From: JBJXGF01 sp046153015
GTDB lineage: Bacteria; Actinomycetota; Acidimicrobiia; Acidimicrobiales; CAIXPF01
Direction of reading: 5' to 3'
Length of the DNA: 10,617 bases
Assembly: GCA_046153015.1 (NCBI GenBank)
Contig: JBJXGF010000367.1
Coordinates: forward strand, 1 to 10,617
Numbering within the stretch: position 1 is the first letter of the stretch; every line of letters starts with the position of its first letter. A program made the translations under genes and the position numbers. Below, in pieces: positions 1-6,446 of the stretch. The notes beneath the pieces were generated by a model that worked only from the letters and a program-made list of their open reading frames with translations, was not told the origin of the DNA and did no database searches.

Positions 1-2
1 CC

Positions 3-938
3 GCCGCGGCCGCGGGCGGTGGGGCGGCGCCGGCGCCGGCGGCGGCGGCGAAGCCGGCCAGGCGGTCGGGCGGGGCCTACATCGGCGGCGACGCGGTGCG
101 CCCCGCGATTGCGGTGAAGATCGACAACGTGGTCCCGGCGCTGCCCCAGTCGGGCATCGCCCAGGCCGACCTGGTCTACGAGGAGATCGTCGAATACCAG
201 CTCACCCGGCTCGTGGCGGTGTTCCAGTCCAAGCTGCCCGACCCGGTGGGCCCCGTGCGCTCCGCCCGCACCAGCGACCCGTACATCCTCGGCTCGTTGA
301 ACACCCCGCTCTTCGCCTACTCGGGCGGCAATGCAGGGGTGAAGGAGGCGGTGGCGGGGGCTGCACTGGCCGACGTCGGCTCCGACAACGTGGGTGAGGG
401 CGGCGGCTACTACCGCGACTCGCGCCGCAAGAGCCCGCACAACCTGTTCGTCCACCTGCCCCAGCTGCTCTCGGCGCCCGCCTCCAAGGCGCCCGGCGTG
501 GCCGGCCCCCAGTTCGCGTACCGCGGCGGCGATGGCCCGCCCGGCGGGTCGGCTCGACCGGCGCGCGGGGTCCAGATCGACTTCGGCGTGCCTCAGGTGC
601 GCTACACGTGGAACGGCCAGGGCTGGGAGCGCGAGCGCGACGGCCGCGCCACCGTCGACGCCGGCAACGGCGCCACGGTCGCCCCGCCGAACGTGATCGT
701 GCAGTTCATCGAGTACGGCGTGAGCGACGCCGACTACAACAGCCCGGAGGCGATCATGTCGGGCAGCGGGGAGGCGTGGATCTTCACCGCCGGTCAGGTG
801 ATCCAGGGGCGCTGGAGCCGGCCGAGCATCGGCCAACCCACCCGGTTCACCGACGCCGGCGGCGCCCCGGTGGAGCTCACTCCGGGGGCTACGTGGGTGG
901 CGCTTCCCGAGCCGGGTCGGGCGCAGCTGCTGGAGTAG
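3..938 (+). CDS. DUF3048 (YerB-like) domain protein, 5' end cut by window edge
   Basis: The frame is open from base 3 with no stop, so the true start lies left of the window; the GTG at 96 is internal to the conserved domain and is unlikely to be the start. The first 25 or so codons are an Ala/Gly/Pro-rich linker of the kind that follows a lipoprotein signal or membrane anchor. The DUF3048 N-terminal domain follows, with its hallmarks AVKIDN (about 111-128), the QSG-x5-DLVYEE stretch (about 147-185) and GPVRSAR (about 249-269). From about 570 comes the C-terminal domain (VQIDFG, YTWN, VIVQ). The family, typified by Bacillus YerB, is extracytoplasmic and has no firmly established biochemical role. 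The last 50 bases overlap the 3' end of the convergent MarR gene. Family assignment is confident; function is unknown. Confidence 0.88.
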   Translation, partial: AAAAGGGAAPAPAAAAKPARRSGGAYIGGDAVRPAIAVKIDNVVPALPQSGIAQADLVYEEIVEYQLTRLVAVFQSKLPDPVGPVRSARTSDPYILGSLNTPLFAYSGGNAGVKEAVAGAALADVGSDNVGEGGGYYRDSRRKSPHNLFVHLPQLLSAPASKAPGVAGPQFAYRGGDGPPGGSARPARGVQIDFGVPQVRYTWNGQGWERERDGRATVDAGNGATVAPPNVIVQFIEYGVSDADYNSPEAIMSGSGEAWIFTAGQVIQGRWSRPSIGQPTRFTDAGGAPVELTPGATWVALPEPGRAQLLE

Positions 939-1368
939 GCCCAGCGGCGGCCAGGCGCGCCAGGCCGTCGATCAGCTGCTCGCGTGCCGCTGGGTCGAGG
1001 GCATCGAGCGCGGCGGCCAACGCATCCATCCGGAGGAACTCGTCCTCGCCGATGAGTGCTTCGCCGGCGTCCGTGCGGGTCACCACCACCCGACGCTCGT
1101 CCTCGTGCGAGCGAACCCGCTCCACCAGGCCCTTCGCCTGAAGGCGCTGCAGCACCACCGTCGTGGTGCTCTTGGCCAGCCCGAGGTGCTCGGCGATGCG
1201 CCCGGGCGAGGTGGCGGCCGTCACGTGGTGCAGCACCTGGCGTTCGAGCTGGCCGAGCCCGTCGGCCGGATCGTCCGCCCGATGAAAGGCGGCCCACACC
1301 GCGCCGTAGGCCTGGACGAAGCGCTGCGCCGGCGAACCGCCGATAAGTTCATCAGATGAACGATTCAA
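889..1368 (-). CDS. MarR-family winged-helix transcriptional regulator
   Basis: A 159-residue protein of normal MarR length. The winged helix is clear: the recognition-helix region lies at about residues 55-78 (PGRIAEHLGL followed by KSTTTVVLQRL) and the wing at 86-97 carries the family's D-E-R-R signature before VVVTRT. The C-terminal part (113-140) is a dimerisation helix, ending in an Ala/Pro tail. MarR proteins are dimeric repressors, often released by phenolics, oxidants or drugs. The start is TTG at 1366-1368: no earlier in-frame start fits, there is no Shine-Dalgarno sequence, and a TATAGT hexamer ends 8 bases upstream, suggesting a leaderless transcript. Codons 3-8 contain a perfect 15-bp inverted repeat, a likely autoregulatory operator. 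It is divergent from the DinB gene, and its stop lies 50 bases inside the convergent DUF3048 gene. The exact start codon is the least certain part. Confidence 0.9.
   Translation of the reverse strand: MNRSSDELIGGSPAQRFVQAYGAVWAAFHRADDPADGLGQLERQVLHHVTAATSPGRIAEHLGLAKSTTTVVLQRLQAKGLVERVRSHEDERRVVVTRTDAGEALIGEDEFLRMDALAAALDALDPAAREQLIDGLARLAAAGPTPAAAPDPAREAPPT
1347..1361. promoter_or_regulatory. Perfect 15-bp inverted repeat, candidate MarR operator
   Basis: GTTCATC-A-GATGAAC is a perfect 7-1-7 palindrome, AT-rich against a very GC-rich background. It lies within codons 3-8 of the MarR gene, just downstream of its predicted transcription start, and about 31-45 bases upstream of the DinB start, where a -35 box would be. 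Bound dimeric repressor would therefore block both directions. MarR sites are typically 14-20 bp palindromes close to the promoter, so size and place fit. Binding is inferred, not shown. Confidence 0.6.
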
Positions 1369-1376
1369 TGCCGTGA

Positions 1377-1384
1377 ACTATAGT
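1377..1384. promoter_or_regulatory. Palindromic shared -10 element for MarR (-) and DinB (+)
   Basis: ACTATAGT is an 8-bp palindrome that gives a TATAGT -10 hexamer on both strands (1379-1384 on plus, 1377-1382 on minus). On the plus strand 7 bases separate it from the DinB ATG at 1392; on the minus strand 8 bases separate it from the MarR TTG at 1368. Both spacings place the transcription start on or next to the start codon. No good -35 is seen for DinB; a weak GTGAGA stands 17 bases upstream on the MarR side. Confidence 0.6.
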
Positions 1385-1391
1385 GCGGTCC

Positions 1392-1847
1392 ATGAGCGAT
1401 CTCACCGATGCCTGGGAGACCCACGCCCGGATCCAGCTGTACGTGCTCGACGCGGTGGCGCCCGAGGCGCTCGACGCCAAGGGCCTCAAGGGTCGCTCGG
1501 TCGGCCACCAAGTCGCGCACATCCACGACGTGCGGCGGATGTGGCTCCAGTCGGCGGCGCTTGACCTGCTCGAGGGGATCGACAAGCTGGGCAAGGACCA
1601 CAACGGCGACAAGGCTCGCCTGGCCGAGGCCCTGCGCCTGTCCGGCCGGGCCATCGCCACGCTGGTGGAGCGGGCCGAGACCGGCGGCCGCCTGAAGGGC
1701 TTCACCAAGTCCCCGACGGCGTTCGTCGGCTACCTGATCAGCCACGAGGCCTACCACCAGGGCGACATCGGGGTGCGCCTCGCCGAGTCGGGCTTCCCGC
1801 TCGACAAGAAGACCGCCTTCGGGATGTTCGAGTGGGGCACGCGCTGA
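1392..1847 (+). CDS. DinB/YfiT-superfamily protein (putative thiol-transferase-type metalloenzyme)
   Basis: A 151-residue, mostly helical protein with the DinB four-helix-bundle pattern. The putative divalent-metal ligands are one His in VAHIHD (His43, helix 2) and the pair in SHEAYHQGDI (His118 and His122), which matches the family's H-x3-H-(R/Q)-G-(Q/D)-I motif. In actinobacteria, members of this superfamily include mycothiol-dependent S-transferases and isomerases; the exact reaction cannot be read here. The ATG at 1392 is preferred to a GTG three codons earlier because the GTG overlaps the TATAGT -10 hexamer, which sits 7 bases before the ATG. There is no Shine-Dalgarno sequence, so the message is probably leaderless. 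It is divergent from the MarR gene and shares its promoter region, so it is the most likely MarR target. It converges on the MFS gene with a 40-base gap. Confidence 0.82.
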   Translation: MSDLTDAWETHARIQLYVLDAVAPEALDAKGLKGRSVGHQVAHIHDVRRMWLQSAALDLLEGIDKLGKDHNGDKARLAEALRLSGRAIATLVERAETGGRLKGFTKSPTAFVGYLISHEAYHQGDIGVRLAESGFPLDKKTAFGMFEWGTR

Positions 1848-1887
1848 GCGGTCGGCGGCCGCGCCGGGCGCGCCGGCTCAGATGGCG
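1848..1887. terminator. GC-rich gap between convergent DinB and MFS genes, weak hairpin
   Basis: This 40-base gap separates the two convergent stop codons. CGCGC (1860-1864) can pair with GCGCG (1868-1872) around a 3-base loop, with only patchy pairing outside it and no T-run on either side. It is a possible bidirectional terminator by position, but structurally weak. Confidence 0.2.
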
Positions 1888-3360
1888 TCAGGCGGTCTCG
1901 GGCCGGTCCAGGCGGGTGACCCACGCCAGCGCCAACGCCGCCGCCGACAGGGCGGCGACCACGCCGTAGGTGATGCGGCAGCCGTGGAGGAACGCGTCGC
2001 CGGCGCCGGCGGTCTCGGCGATCTTCGACAACGGCACGTCGAAGCCGCGGGCGGCGAGCACGCCGACCACGATGGCGGAGGCGATCGCCTGGCCGGCCAC
2101 GTTGCCGAGGTTGCGGGTGAGATTCATGAAGGCGCCGACCACCCCGAGGTTCTCCGCCGGCGCGGACGCCAGGATGGCGCTGCCGTTGGGCACGTTCCAC
2201 AGCCCGAGCGCCACCCCGCTGGCGAAGAGCAGCGCCATCACCAGCCACATCGGCGAGCCCGCGCCGAGCAGCGCCACGCCCACCATGCTGGCCAGGTGCA
2301 CGGCGAAGCCCACCACGAACACGGGCCGTTCTCCGAAGCGGTCCGACGCCCGGCCCGATTGGTTCGCCGCCACGCCCATGCCGAACGAGGCCAGGAACAG
2401 CACGAGGCCGGTGGCGCCCTCGCCGAGGCCGCGCACGCTGATGAGGAAGATCGGCATGAGGAACGTGACCGCGGTGTAGCCGACGAAGCCGAGCGTGCGC
2501 GCGGTGACCGCCATGCTGAAGTTGCGGGTTGCGAAGAAGCGCAGCTCGAGCATCGGCGCCCGCTGGCGCAGCTCCCAGCGCACGAACAGGGCGAGCAAGG
2601 CGACCATCGCCGCCGCGGCGGCCACCATCGGCGGCGAGGTCCACGGCAGGGCGAACGGGTTGCTCACGGTGAGCACGAGCACGGTGATGGCGAGGCTCGA
2701 CAGCGCGGCGCCGCCCCAGTCGAAGCGGGGGCGGTCGCCCTCGGGCTCGCCGCTCACCAGGCGCTCGTCGAGGTACCGCCGACCCACGAAGAAGGCCACG
2801 GCCAGCGGCGGGACCAGCATGAGGAACAGCGCCTCCCAGGGCAGCACCTGGAGCACGAACCCACCCACGATCGGGCCCATCGCCGCGCCGATGGCCACCA
2901 CCGAGGTCTGGCTGCCGAGCGCCTTGCCCCGCTCCTCGGGGGGGAACACGGCCACCAGCATCGCCGTGCCGACCGACTGACCCATGGCGTTGCCGACCGA
3001 CATCACCGCCCGGGCGGCCAGCATCAGCTCGAAGGTGGGCGCCAGCGCCACCGCCAGCGAGCCGAGAGCGAAGAGCACCAGGCCCACCAGGTGCACCCGC
3101 CGCCGCCCCACCATGTCGGCCACCCGGCCCATCGGCATCATCAGCCCGCTGATCACGAGCGACTGCACGATCACGACCCAGCTCACCGCCCGCAGGGTCA
3201 CGCCGAAGTCGTCGGCGATGGCCGACAGCGCGACGAACACCATCGACATGCTGAACACCATCGTGACGAACGAGATGGCGATGGCCACGAAGGCCCGCCA
3301 CCGAGCCGCCTTCGCCTGTTCGGCGGCCGTTGCGGCCGCGTCGGGCGCGCTCGCGGTCAT
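1888..3360 (-). CDS. MFS transporter, DHA2-type drug/H+ antiporter family
   Basis: A 490-residue inner-membrane protein with hydrophobic helices throughout. Family motifs: motif A GRVADMVGRRR (78-88) in the loop after helix 2; motif C GAAMGPIVGG (158-167), typical of exporters; and a second motif-A-like stretch GRASDRFGERP (336-346) in the C-terminal half. The extra hydrophobic segments around residues 215-265 fit the 14-helix DHA2 (QacA/EmrB) subgroup. In helix 1 the usual motif with an Asp (LDxT-type) reads FSMS, so the acidic residue is replaced by Ser37. The frame runs on upstream to 3510, but ATG 3358-3360 is chosen: it has GGGAG 4 bases before it, and the longer version would run into the divergent PAC2 gene. 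The cargo is unknown; export of a small toxic or hydrophobic molecule is the family default. No regulator gene is immediately adjacent. Confidence 0.88.
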   Translation of the reverse strand: MTASAPDAAATAAEQAKAARWRAFVAIAISFVTMVFSMSMVFVALSAIADDFGVTLRAVSWVVIVQSLVISGLMMPMGRVADMVGRRRVHLVGLVLFALGSLAVALAPTFELMLAARAVMSVGNAMGQSVGTAMLVAVFPPEERGKALGSQTSVVAIGAAMGPIVGGFVLQVLPWEALFLMLVPPLAVAFFVGRRYLDERLVSGEPEGDRPRFDWGGAALSSLAITVLVLTVSNPFALPWTSPPMVAAAAAMVALLALFVRWELRQRAPMLELRFFATRNFSMAVTARTLGFVGYTAVTFLMPIFLISVRGLGEGATGLVLFLASFGMGVAANQSGRASDRFGERPVFVVGFAVHLASMVGVALLGAGSPMWLVMALLFASGVALGLWNVPNGSAILASAPAENLGVVGAFMNLTRNLGNVAGQAIASAIVVGVLAARGFDVPLSKIAETAGAGDAFLHGCRITYGVVAALSAAALALAWVTRLDRPETA

Positions 3361-3362
3361 GT

Positions 3363-3369
3363 CTCTCCC
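3363..3369 (-). promoter_or_regulatory. Shine-Dalgarno of the MFS gene
   Basis: On the minus strand this reads GGGAGAG directly before the ATG at 3360. It fixes the start 50 codons inside the longest possible open frame. Confidence 0.6.
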
Positions 3370-3389
3370 AACGTGGCGCTCACGCCGAT

Positions 3390-3402
3390 CCGGCGACGCC
3401 GG
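3390..3402. repeat. Inverted repeat in the MFS leader region
   Basis: CCGGC-GAC-GCCGG is a perfect 5-3-5 inverted repeat, 30-42 bases upstream of the MFS start in the 118-base divergent gap. It could be an operator or an RNA hairpin in the MFS leader. In DNA this GC-rich such repeats also arise by chance. A weak TACCGT -10-like hexamer for the MFS strand lies at 3412-3417. Confidence 0.25.
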
Positions 3403-3478
3403 CCGCTCGGCACGGTATCTCGCCCCGCCCGTCTCCGACCACGCTGCGGCGAGGCCCGAGGTGCGCGAGGCTAGAGCC

Positions 3479-4336
3479 ATGAGCGCGGTTGAGTGGCAGC
3501 AGCGGCCCACGCTGACCAGTCCGATCCTCGTGGTCGCTTTCGAGGGCTGGTTCGACGCGGGCGAGGCGGCGACCGGGGCGGTGCGCTGGGTGTCACAGAA
3601 CTACAACGCCGAGCTCGCCGCCAGGATCGACCCCGAGCCCTACTACAACTTCCAGCAGGCCCGTCCCCGCGTGCGGTTCGACAGCAAGGGCGAGCGGGTG
3701 ATCGAGTGGCCGTCGAACGACTGCTCGGCGGTGCACCTCGAGGGCCAGTCCCACGACCTGGCGATGATCGCCGGCGTGGAGCCCCATCTGCGGTGGCGGG
3801 CCTTCGCCGCCGACCTCATCGAGCTCGCCCGCGGCTTCTCGGCCGAGATGGTGGTCACGCTCGGCTCGCTGATCGACCGGGTGCCCCACACCCGCCAGCC
3901 GCCGGTGAAGGGCAGCTCCACCAACGACGAGCTCGCCCACCGCCTCGGGCTCGACCGGCCCACCTACCAGGGGCCGACCGGCATCGTCGGCGTGCTGCAC
4001 GACGCACTCGACAAGGAGAGCCTGCCGGTGATCTCGCTGCGGGTGGCGATCCCCCACTACGTGTCGGGCACGCCCAATCCGAAGGCCACCAAGGCGCTGC
4101 TGGCCTACTTCGAGCAGGTCACCGGGGTCACCACCCACCACGCCAAGCTCGACCACGCGGCGGTGGAGTGGGAGCGGCGCGTCGACGAGGCGGTGGCCTC
4201 CGACGACGACGTGCAGAGCTACGTGCGCCGGGTCGAGGAGGAGGTGGACCGCCAGGCCGAGCAGGAGATCCCGAGCGGCGACGCCCTCGCCGCCGAGTTC
4301 GAGAAGTTCCTCCGCGAGCAACGCGGCGAAGACTAG
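3479..4336 (+). CDS. PAC2-family protein (proteasome assembly chaperone 2 fold)
   Basis: A 285-residue soluble protein. It opens with the PAC2 pattern of a beta strand followed by FEGWFDAGEAAT, a common actinobacterial form of the nucleoside-phosphorylase-like PAC2 fold. Further typical blocks are the VVTLGSLIDRVPHTR stretch (mid protein), the TGIVGVLHDAL region, and the Y-V-S-G-x-P-N-P segment. The C-terminal 60 residues are acidic and charged (EEEVDRQAEQE) and predicted helical, as in actinobacterial members. Eukaryotic PAC2 helps assemble 20S proteasomes; the role of bacterial members is not settled. The start ATG 3479 has GAGG at 3467-3470, 8 bases upstream. The frame is open far upstream, but that part is antisense to the MFS gene. 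The gene ends 29 bases before the SDR gene, so read-through is possible, but the function looks separate. Confidence 0.85.
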   Translation: MSAVEWQQRPTLTSPILVVAFEGWFDAGEAATGAVRWVSQNYNAELAARIDPEPYYNFQQARPRVRFDSKGERVIEWPSNDCSAVHLEGQSHDLAMIAGVEPHLRWRAFAADLIELARGFSAEMVVTLGSLIDRVPHTRQPPVKGSSTNDELAHRLGLDRPTYQGPTGIVGVLHDALDKESLPVISLRVAIPHYVSGTPNPKATKALLAYFEQVTGVTTHHAKLDHAAVEWERRVDEAVASDDDVQSYVRRVEEEVDRQAEQEIPSGDALAAEFEKFLREQRGED

Positions 4337-4355
4337 ACCGGAACAGCAGCCACAC

Positions 4356-4363
4356 AGGAGGGG
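4356..4363 (+). promoter_or_regulatory. Near-consensus Shine-Dalgarno of the SDR gene
   Basis: AGGAGGGG ends 2 bases before the ATG at 4366, with the AGGAG core 5 bases away. It is the strongest ribosome-binding site in the window and marks the SDR as an efficiently translated first gene of the four-gene catabolic block. Confidence 0.7.
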
Positions 4364-4365
4364 CC

Positions 4366-5145
4366 ATGGAGCTCGAGGGCAGGGTGGCGATCGTCACCGG
4401 GTGCGGGTTGGGGATGGGTCGCGCCATCGCCGTGCGCTACGCCCGGGAGGGCGCCACCGTGGTCGGCTGCGATGTGGCCGACGAGCACGGGCGGGACACG
4501 ATCTCGCAGTGCGAGGCGGCCGGCGCGAAGGCGCTGTACCTGCACGCCGACATGGCGTCGCTCGCCGACATCTCGGCCCTCGTCGAGGAGACGGTCGGGT
4601 CCTTCGGCCGGCTCGACGTGCTGGTCAACAACGCCGGGGTCACGAAGAGCCTCGGCTTCTTCGACGTGACCGAGGCCGATTGGGACCGCATCCATTCGGT
4701 CAACGCCAAGGGCCTGTTCTTCTGCATGCAGGCGGCGGCCAAGCAGATGGCCGAGCAGCGCTCGGGGCGCATCATCAACATCGCGTCGATCGCCGGCAAG
4801 GGCTACCGGGGCACCTCCAACGTGGCCTACGCCGGCTCGAAGGGCGCGGTCATCGCGATGACCCGCATCGCCGCCCACCAGCTCGCCCGCTACGACATCA
4901 ACGTGAACTCGATCTGCCCGGGGGCCACCCGCACCTCGCTGTACGAGCAGATCATGGGCGAGCTGATCGAGCGGCGGGGCATGACCCGCGAGGCGGCGCA
5001 GGAGCGGGTCGACGCCTCGATCCCGCTGCGCCGGGCGAACGAGCCCGACGACATCGCCGACATGGCGGTGTTCCTGGCCAGCGCGGCGTCGCGCAACATC
5101 ACCGGCCAGTCGATCAACGTCGACGGCGGCCTCGTCTGGGACTAG
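4366..5145 (+). CDS. Short-chain dehydrogenase/reductase (classical SDR), likely NAD-dependent
   Basis: A 259-residue classical SDR that oxidises or reduces an alcohol/ketone pair. The Rossmann dinucleotide motif TGCGLGMG is at 11-18; Asp36 at the end of the second beta strand favours NAD(H) over NADP(H). The NNAG motif is at 88-91. The catalytic set Asn113, Ser141, Tyr155 and Lys159 (Y-x3-K) is complete. The segment CPGATRT (194-200) and the C-terminal GQSINVDGG are standard. It is the same enzyme class as BaiA and many 3-oxoacyl-ACP or hydroxysteroid dehydrogenases; sequence alone does not give the substrate. The start is fixed by a strong Shine-Dalgarno sequence. It is followed by the CoA-transferase gene after 42 bases on the same strand, as first gene of a probable operon. 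Confidence 0.93.
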   Translation: MELEGRVAIVTGCGLGMGRAIAVRYAREGATVVGCDVADEHGRDTISQCEAAGAKALYLHADMASLADISALVEETVGSFGRLDVLVNNAGVTKSLGFFDVTEADWDRIHSVNAKGLFFCMQAAAKQMAEQRSGRIINIASIAGKGYRGTSNVAYAGSKGAVIAMTRIAAHQLARYDINVNSICPGATRTSLYEQIMGELIERRGMTREAAQERVDASIPLRRANEPDDIADMAVFLASAASRNITGQSINVDGGLVWD

Positions 5146-5187
5146 CGCCCGGCGCCGGAGGGTGCGCGTCTGCCAGCATCGGCGGCC

Positions 5188-6411
5188 ATGGAGAAGGCTG
5201 AGTTCTACCGAGAGGCCCGCACCGACCTCACCGGCCCCCTGGCCGGCGTGCGGGTTCTCGAAGCCACCACGAGCTGGGCGGGGCCGATGGCCGCCTGCGT
5301 GCTCGCCGACCTCGGCGCCGATGTGGTCAAGTGCGAGTTGCCGGGCGGCGAGATGTCCCGCCACGTGCCGCCCCGGACGCCCGGCAGCGAGCTGGCGTTC
5401 CTCAACCAGGCCGTCAACCGCAACAAGCGCTCGCTCACCCTGGATCTGCGCACCGACGCCGGGCGGGATCTGTTCCTGCGCCTGGCGGCGCGCAGCGACG
5501 TCGTGGTGCAGAACTTCCTGCCCGGCACGCTCGACCGGTGGGGCGTCGGCTACGAGCACTGCCGGGCGGTGAAGCCCGACATCGTGTACGTGTCGGTCAG
5601 CGGCTTCGGCCAGTTCGGCCCCTGGTCGAGCCGGGCGGGCTACGACCCGACGGCGCAGGCGGTGTCGGGCTGGATGTCGCTCAACGGGCCGCCAGAGGGC
5701 GACCCGGTGAAGGCGCCCAGCTACCTGTGCGACGACCTGGCCGGCCTCCACGGCGCCATCGGCGCGCTGGCCGCGCTGCGCCACCGGGACCAGACCGGCG
5801 AGGGCCAGCACGTCGACGCCGCGCTGCTCGACTCGGTGCTCTTCCAGTCGAACGGGTTCCTCACGCTGGCGGCGATGGGCGAAGGACCGCAGCGGATGGG
5901 CAGCGAGGTGAACGTGTCCTGCCCCACCAACCTCTACCGCTGCGCCGAGGGGCACCTGTTCGTGGCGGTGGCGCTCGACGCGCATTGGCAGAATCTCTGC
6001 AAGGTGATGAACCGGACCGAGCTGTCCGAGGCGCCGGGCTTCGCCACGAACGCCGAGCGGGTGGCGAACCGGGACGGGGTGAACGAGGCGGTGGGCGGGT
6101 GGGCGGCGACGGTGTCCGCCCAGCAGGCGTTCGAGCTGCTCTCGGAGGCGGGCATCGCGTGCGCGCCGGTGCAGAGCTTCGAGCAGGCGGCGCGCACGGC
6201 TCACGTGCTGGAGCGGGACATGCTGCAGGACACCGTGCTCGAGGACGGCGTGGTGGCGCCGCTCACCGGTCCGGTGGCCAAGTTCAGCCGCACCCCCACG
6301 CGGGTGCGCCACGCCGCCCCGGCGCTCGGCGCCCACAACCGCGACGTGCTCCACGAGCTCGGCGTGGAGGACGCGCAGATCGCGCAGCTCCACGCCGAGG
6401 GCGTGATCTGA
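5188..6411 (+). CDS. Family III (CaiB/BaiF) CoA-transferase
   Basis: A 407-residue soluble enzyme of full family length. The N-terminal part has the typical LAGVRVLEATTSWAGPMA start, the ADLGADVVKCE strand-helix unit (40-50), the NRNKRSLTLDL block (77-87) and VVVQNFLPGTLDR (105-117). GFGQFGP (139-145) and the AGYDPTAQA stretch follow. The catalytic Asp, which forms the acyl-aspartyl anhydride intermediate, is most likely Asp182 or Asp183 in CDDLAG. These enzymes move CoA between carboxylic acids, or racemise acyl-CoAs. Lying between an SDR and a SnoaL-type gene, it probably activates or recycles CoA on the pathway intermediate. The ATG at 5188 has no Shine-Dalgarno sequence within range (GGAGG at 5157-5161 is over 25 bases away); a weak TGC-CAGCAT (5171-5179) might be an internal promoter. 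It is followed by the SnoaL gene after 35 bases. Confidence 0.93.
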   Translation: MEKAEFYREARTDLTGPLAGVRVLEATTSWAGPMAACVLADLGADVVKCELPGGEMSRHVPPRTPGSELAFLNQAVNRNKRSLTLDLRTDAGRDLFLRLAARSDVVVQNFLPGTLDRWGVGYEHCRAVKPDIVYVSVSGFGQFGPWSSRAGYDPTAQAVSGWMSLNGPPEGDPVKAPSYLCDDLAGLHGAIGALAALRHRDQTGEGQHVDAALLDSVLFQSNGFLTLAAMGEGPQRMGSEVNVSCPTNLYRCAEGHLFVAVALDAHWQNLCKVMNRTELSEAPGFATNAERVANRDGVNEAVGGWAATVSAQQAFELLSEAGIACAPVQSFEQAARTAHVLERDMLQDTVLEDGVVAPLTGPVAKFSRTPTRVRHAAPALGAHNRDVLHELGVEDAQIAQLHAEGVI

Positions 6412-6446
6412 ACCGGACCGAACCGAACGCGAAAGGCGAACCGACG

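Noticed and set aside
1..95. GC-repeat stretch at the left edge as a possible repeat element
   Set aside because: It is in frame with the DUF3048 protein and translates to an Ala/Gly/Pro linker, so coding explains it.
1882..3474. Plus-strand open frame of 530 codons opposite the MFS gene
   Set aside because: The His/Gly/Arg-rich composition is an antisense artefact; the minus strand has clear MFS motifs and a Shine-Dalgarno sequence.
2984..3478. N-terminal extension of the PAC2 protein
   Set aside because: This stretch is antisense to the MFS gene and of low-complexity Thr/Ala/Arg type; the PAC2 fold begins right after ATG 3479.
3361..3510. N-terminal extension of the MFS protein to 3510
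   Set aside because: It lacks MFS-like features, would overlap the PAC2 coding sequence, and the ATG at 3360 has its own ribosome-binding site.
5149..5158. CCGGCGCCGG palindrome between SDR and CoA-transferase genes
   Set aside because: It has no loop, is pure GC and lies inside a probable operon; most likely chance in GC-rich DNA.
4333..6393. Minus-strand open frame of 686 codons opposite the SDR and CoA-transferase genes
   Set aside because: It is rich in His/Arg/Val/Gly with no domain, and is the antisense shadow of two well-recognised enzymes; long shadows are expected at this GC content.
6412..6446. Imperfect repeats of an ACCGA-type unit before the SnoaL gene
   Set aside because: Short, irregular and without a dyad; too little to call a regulatory repeat.
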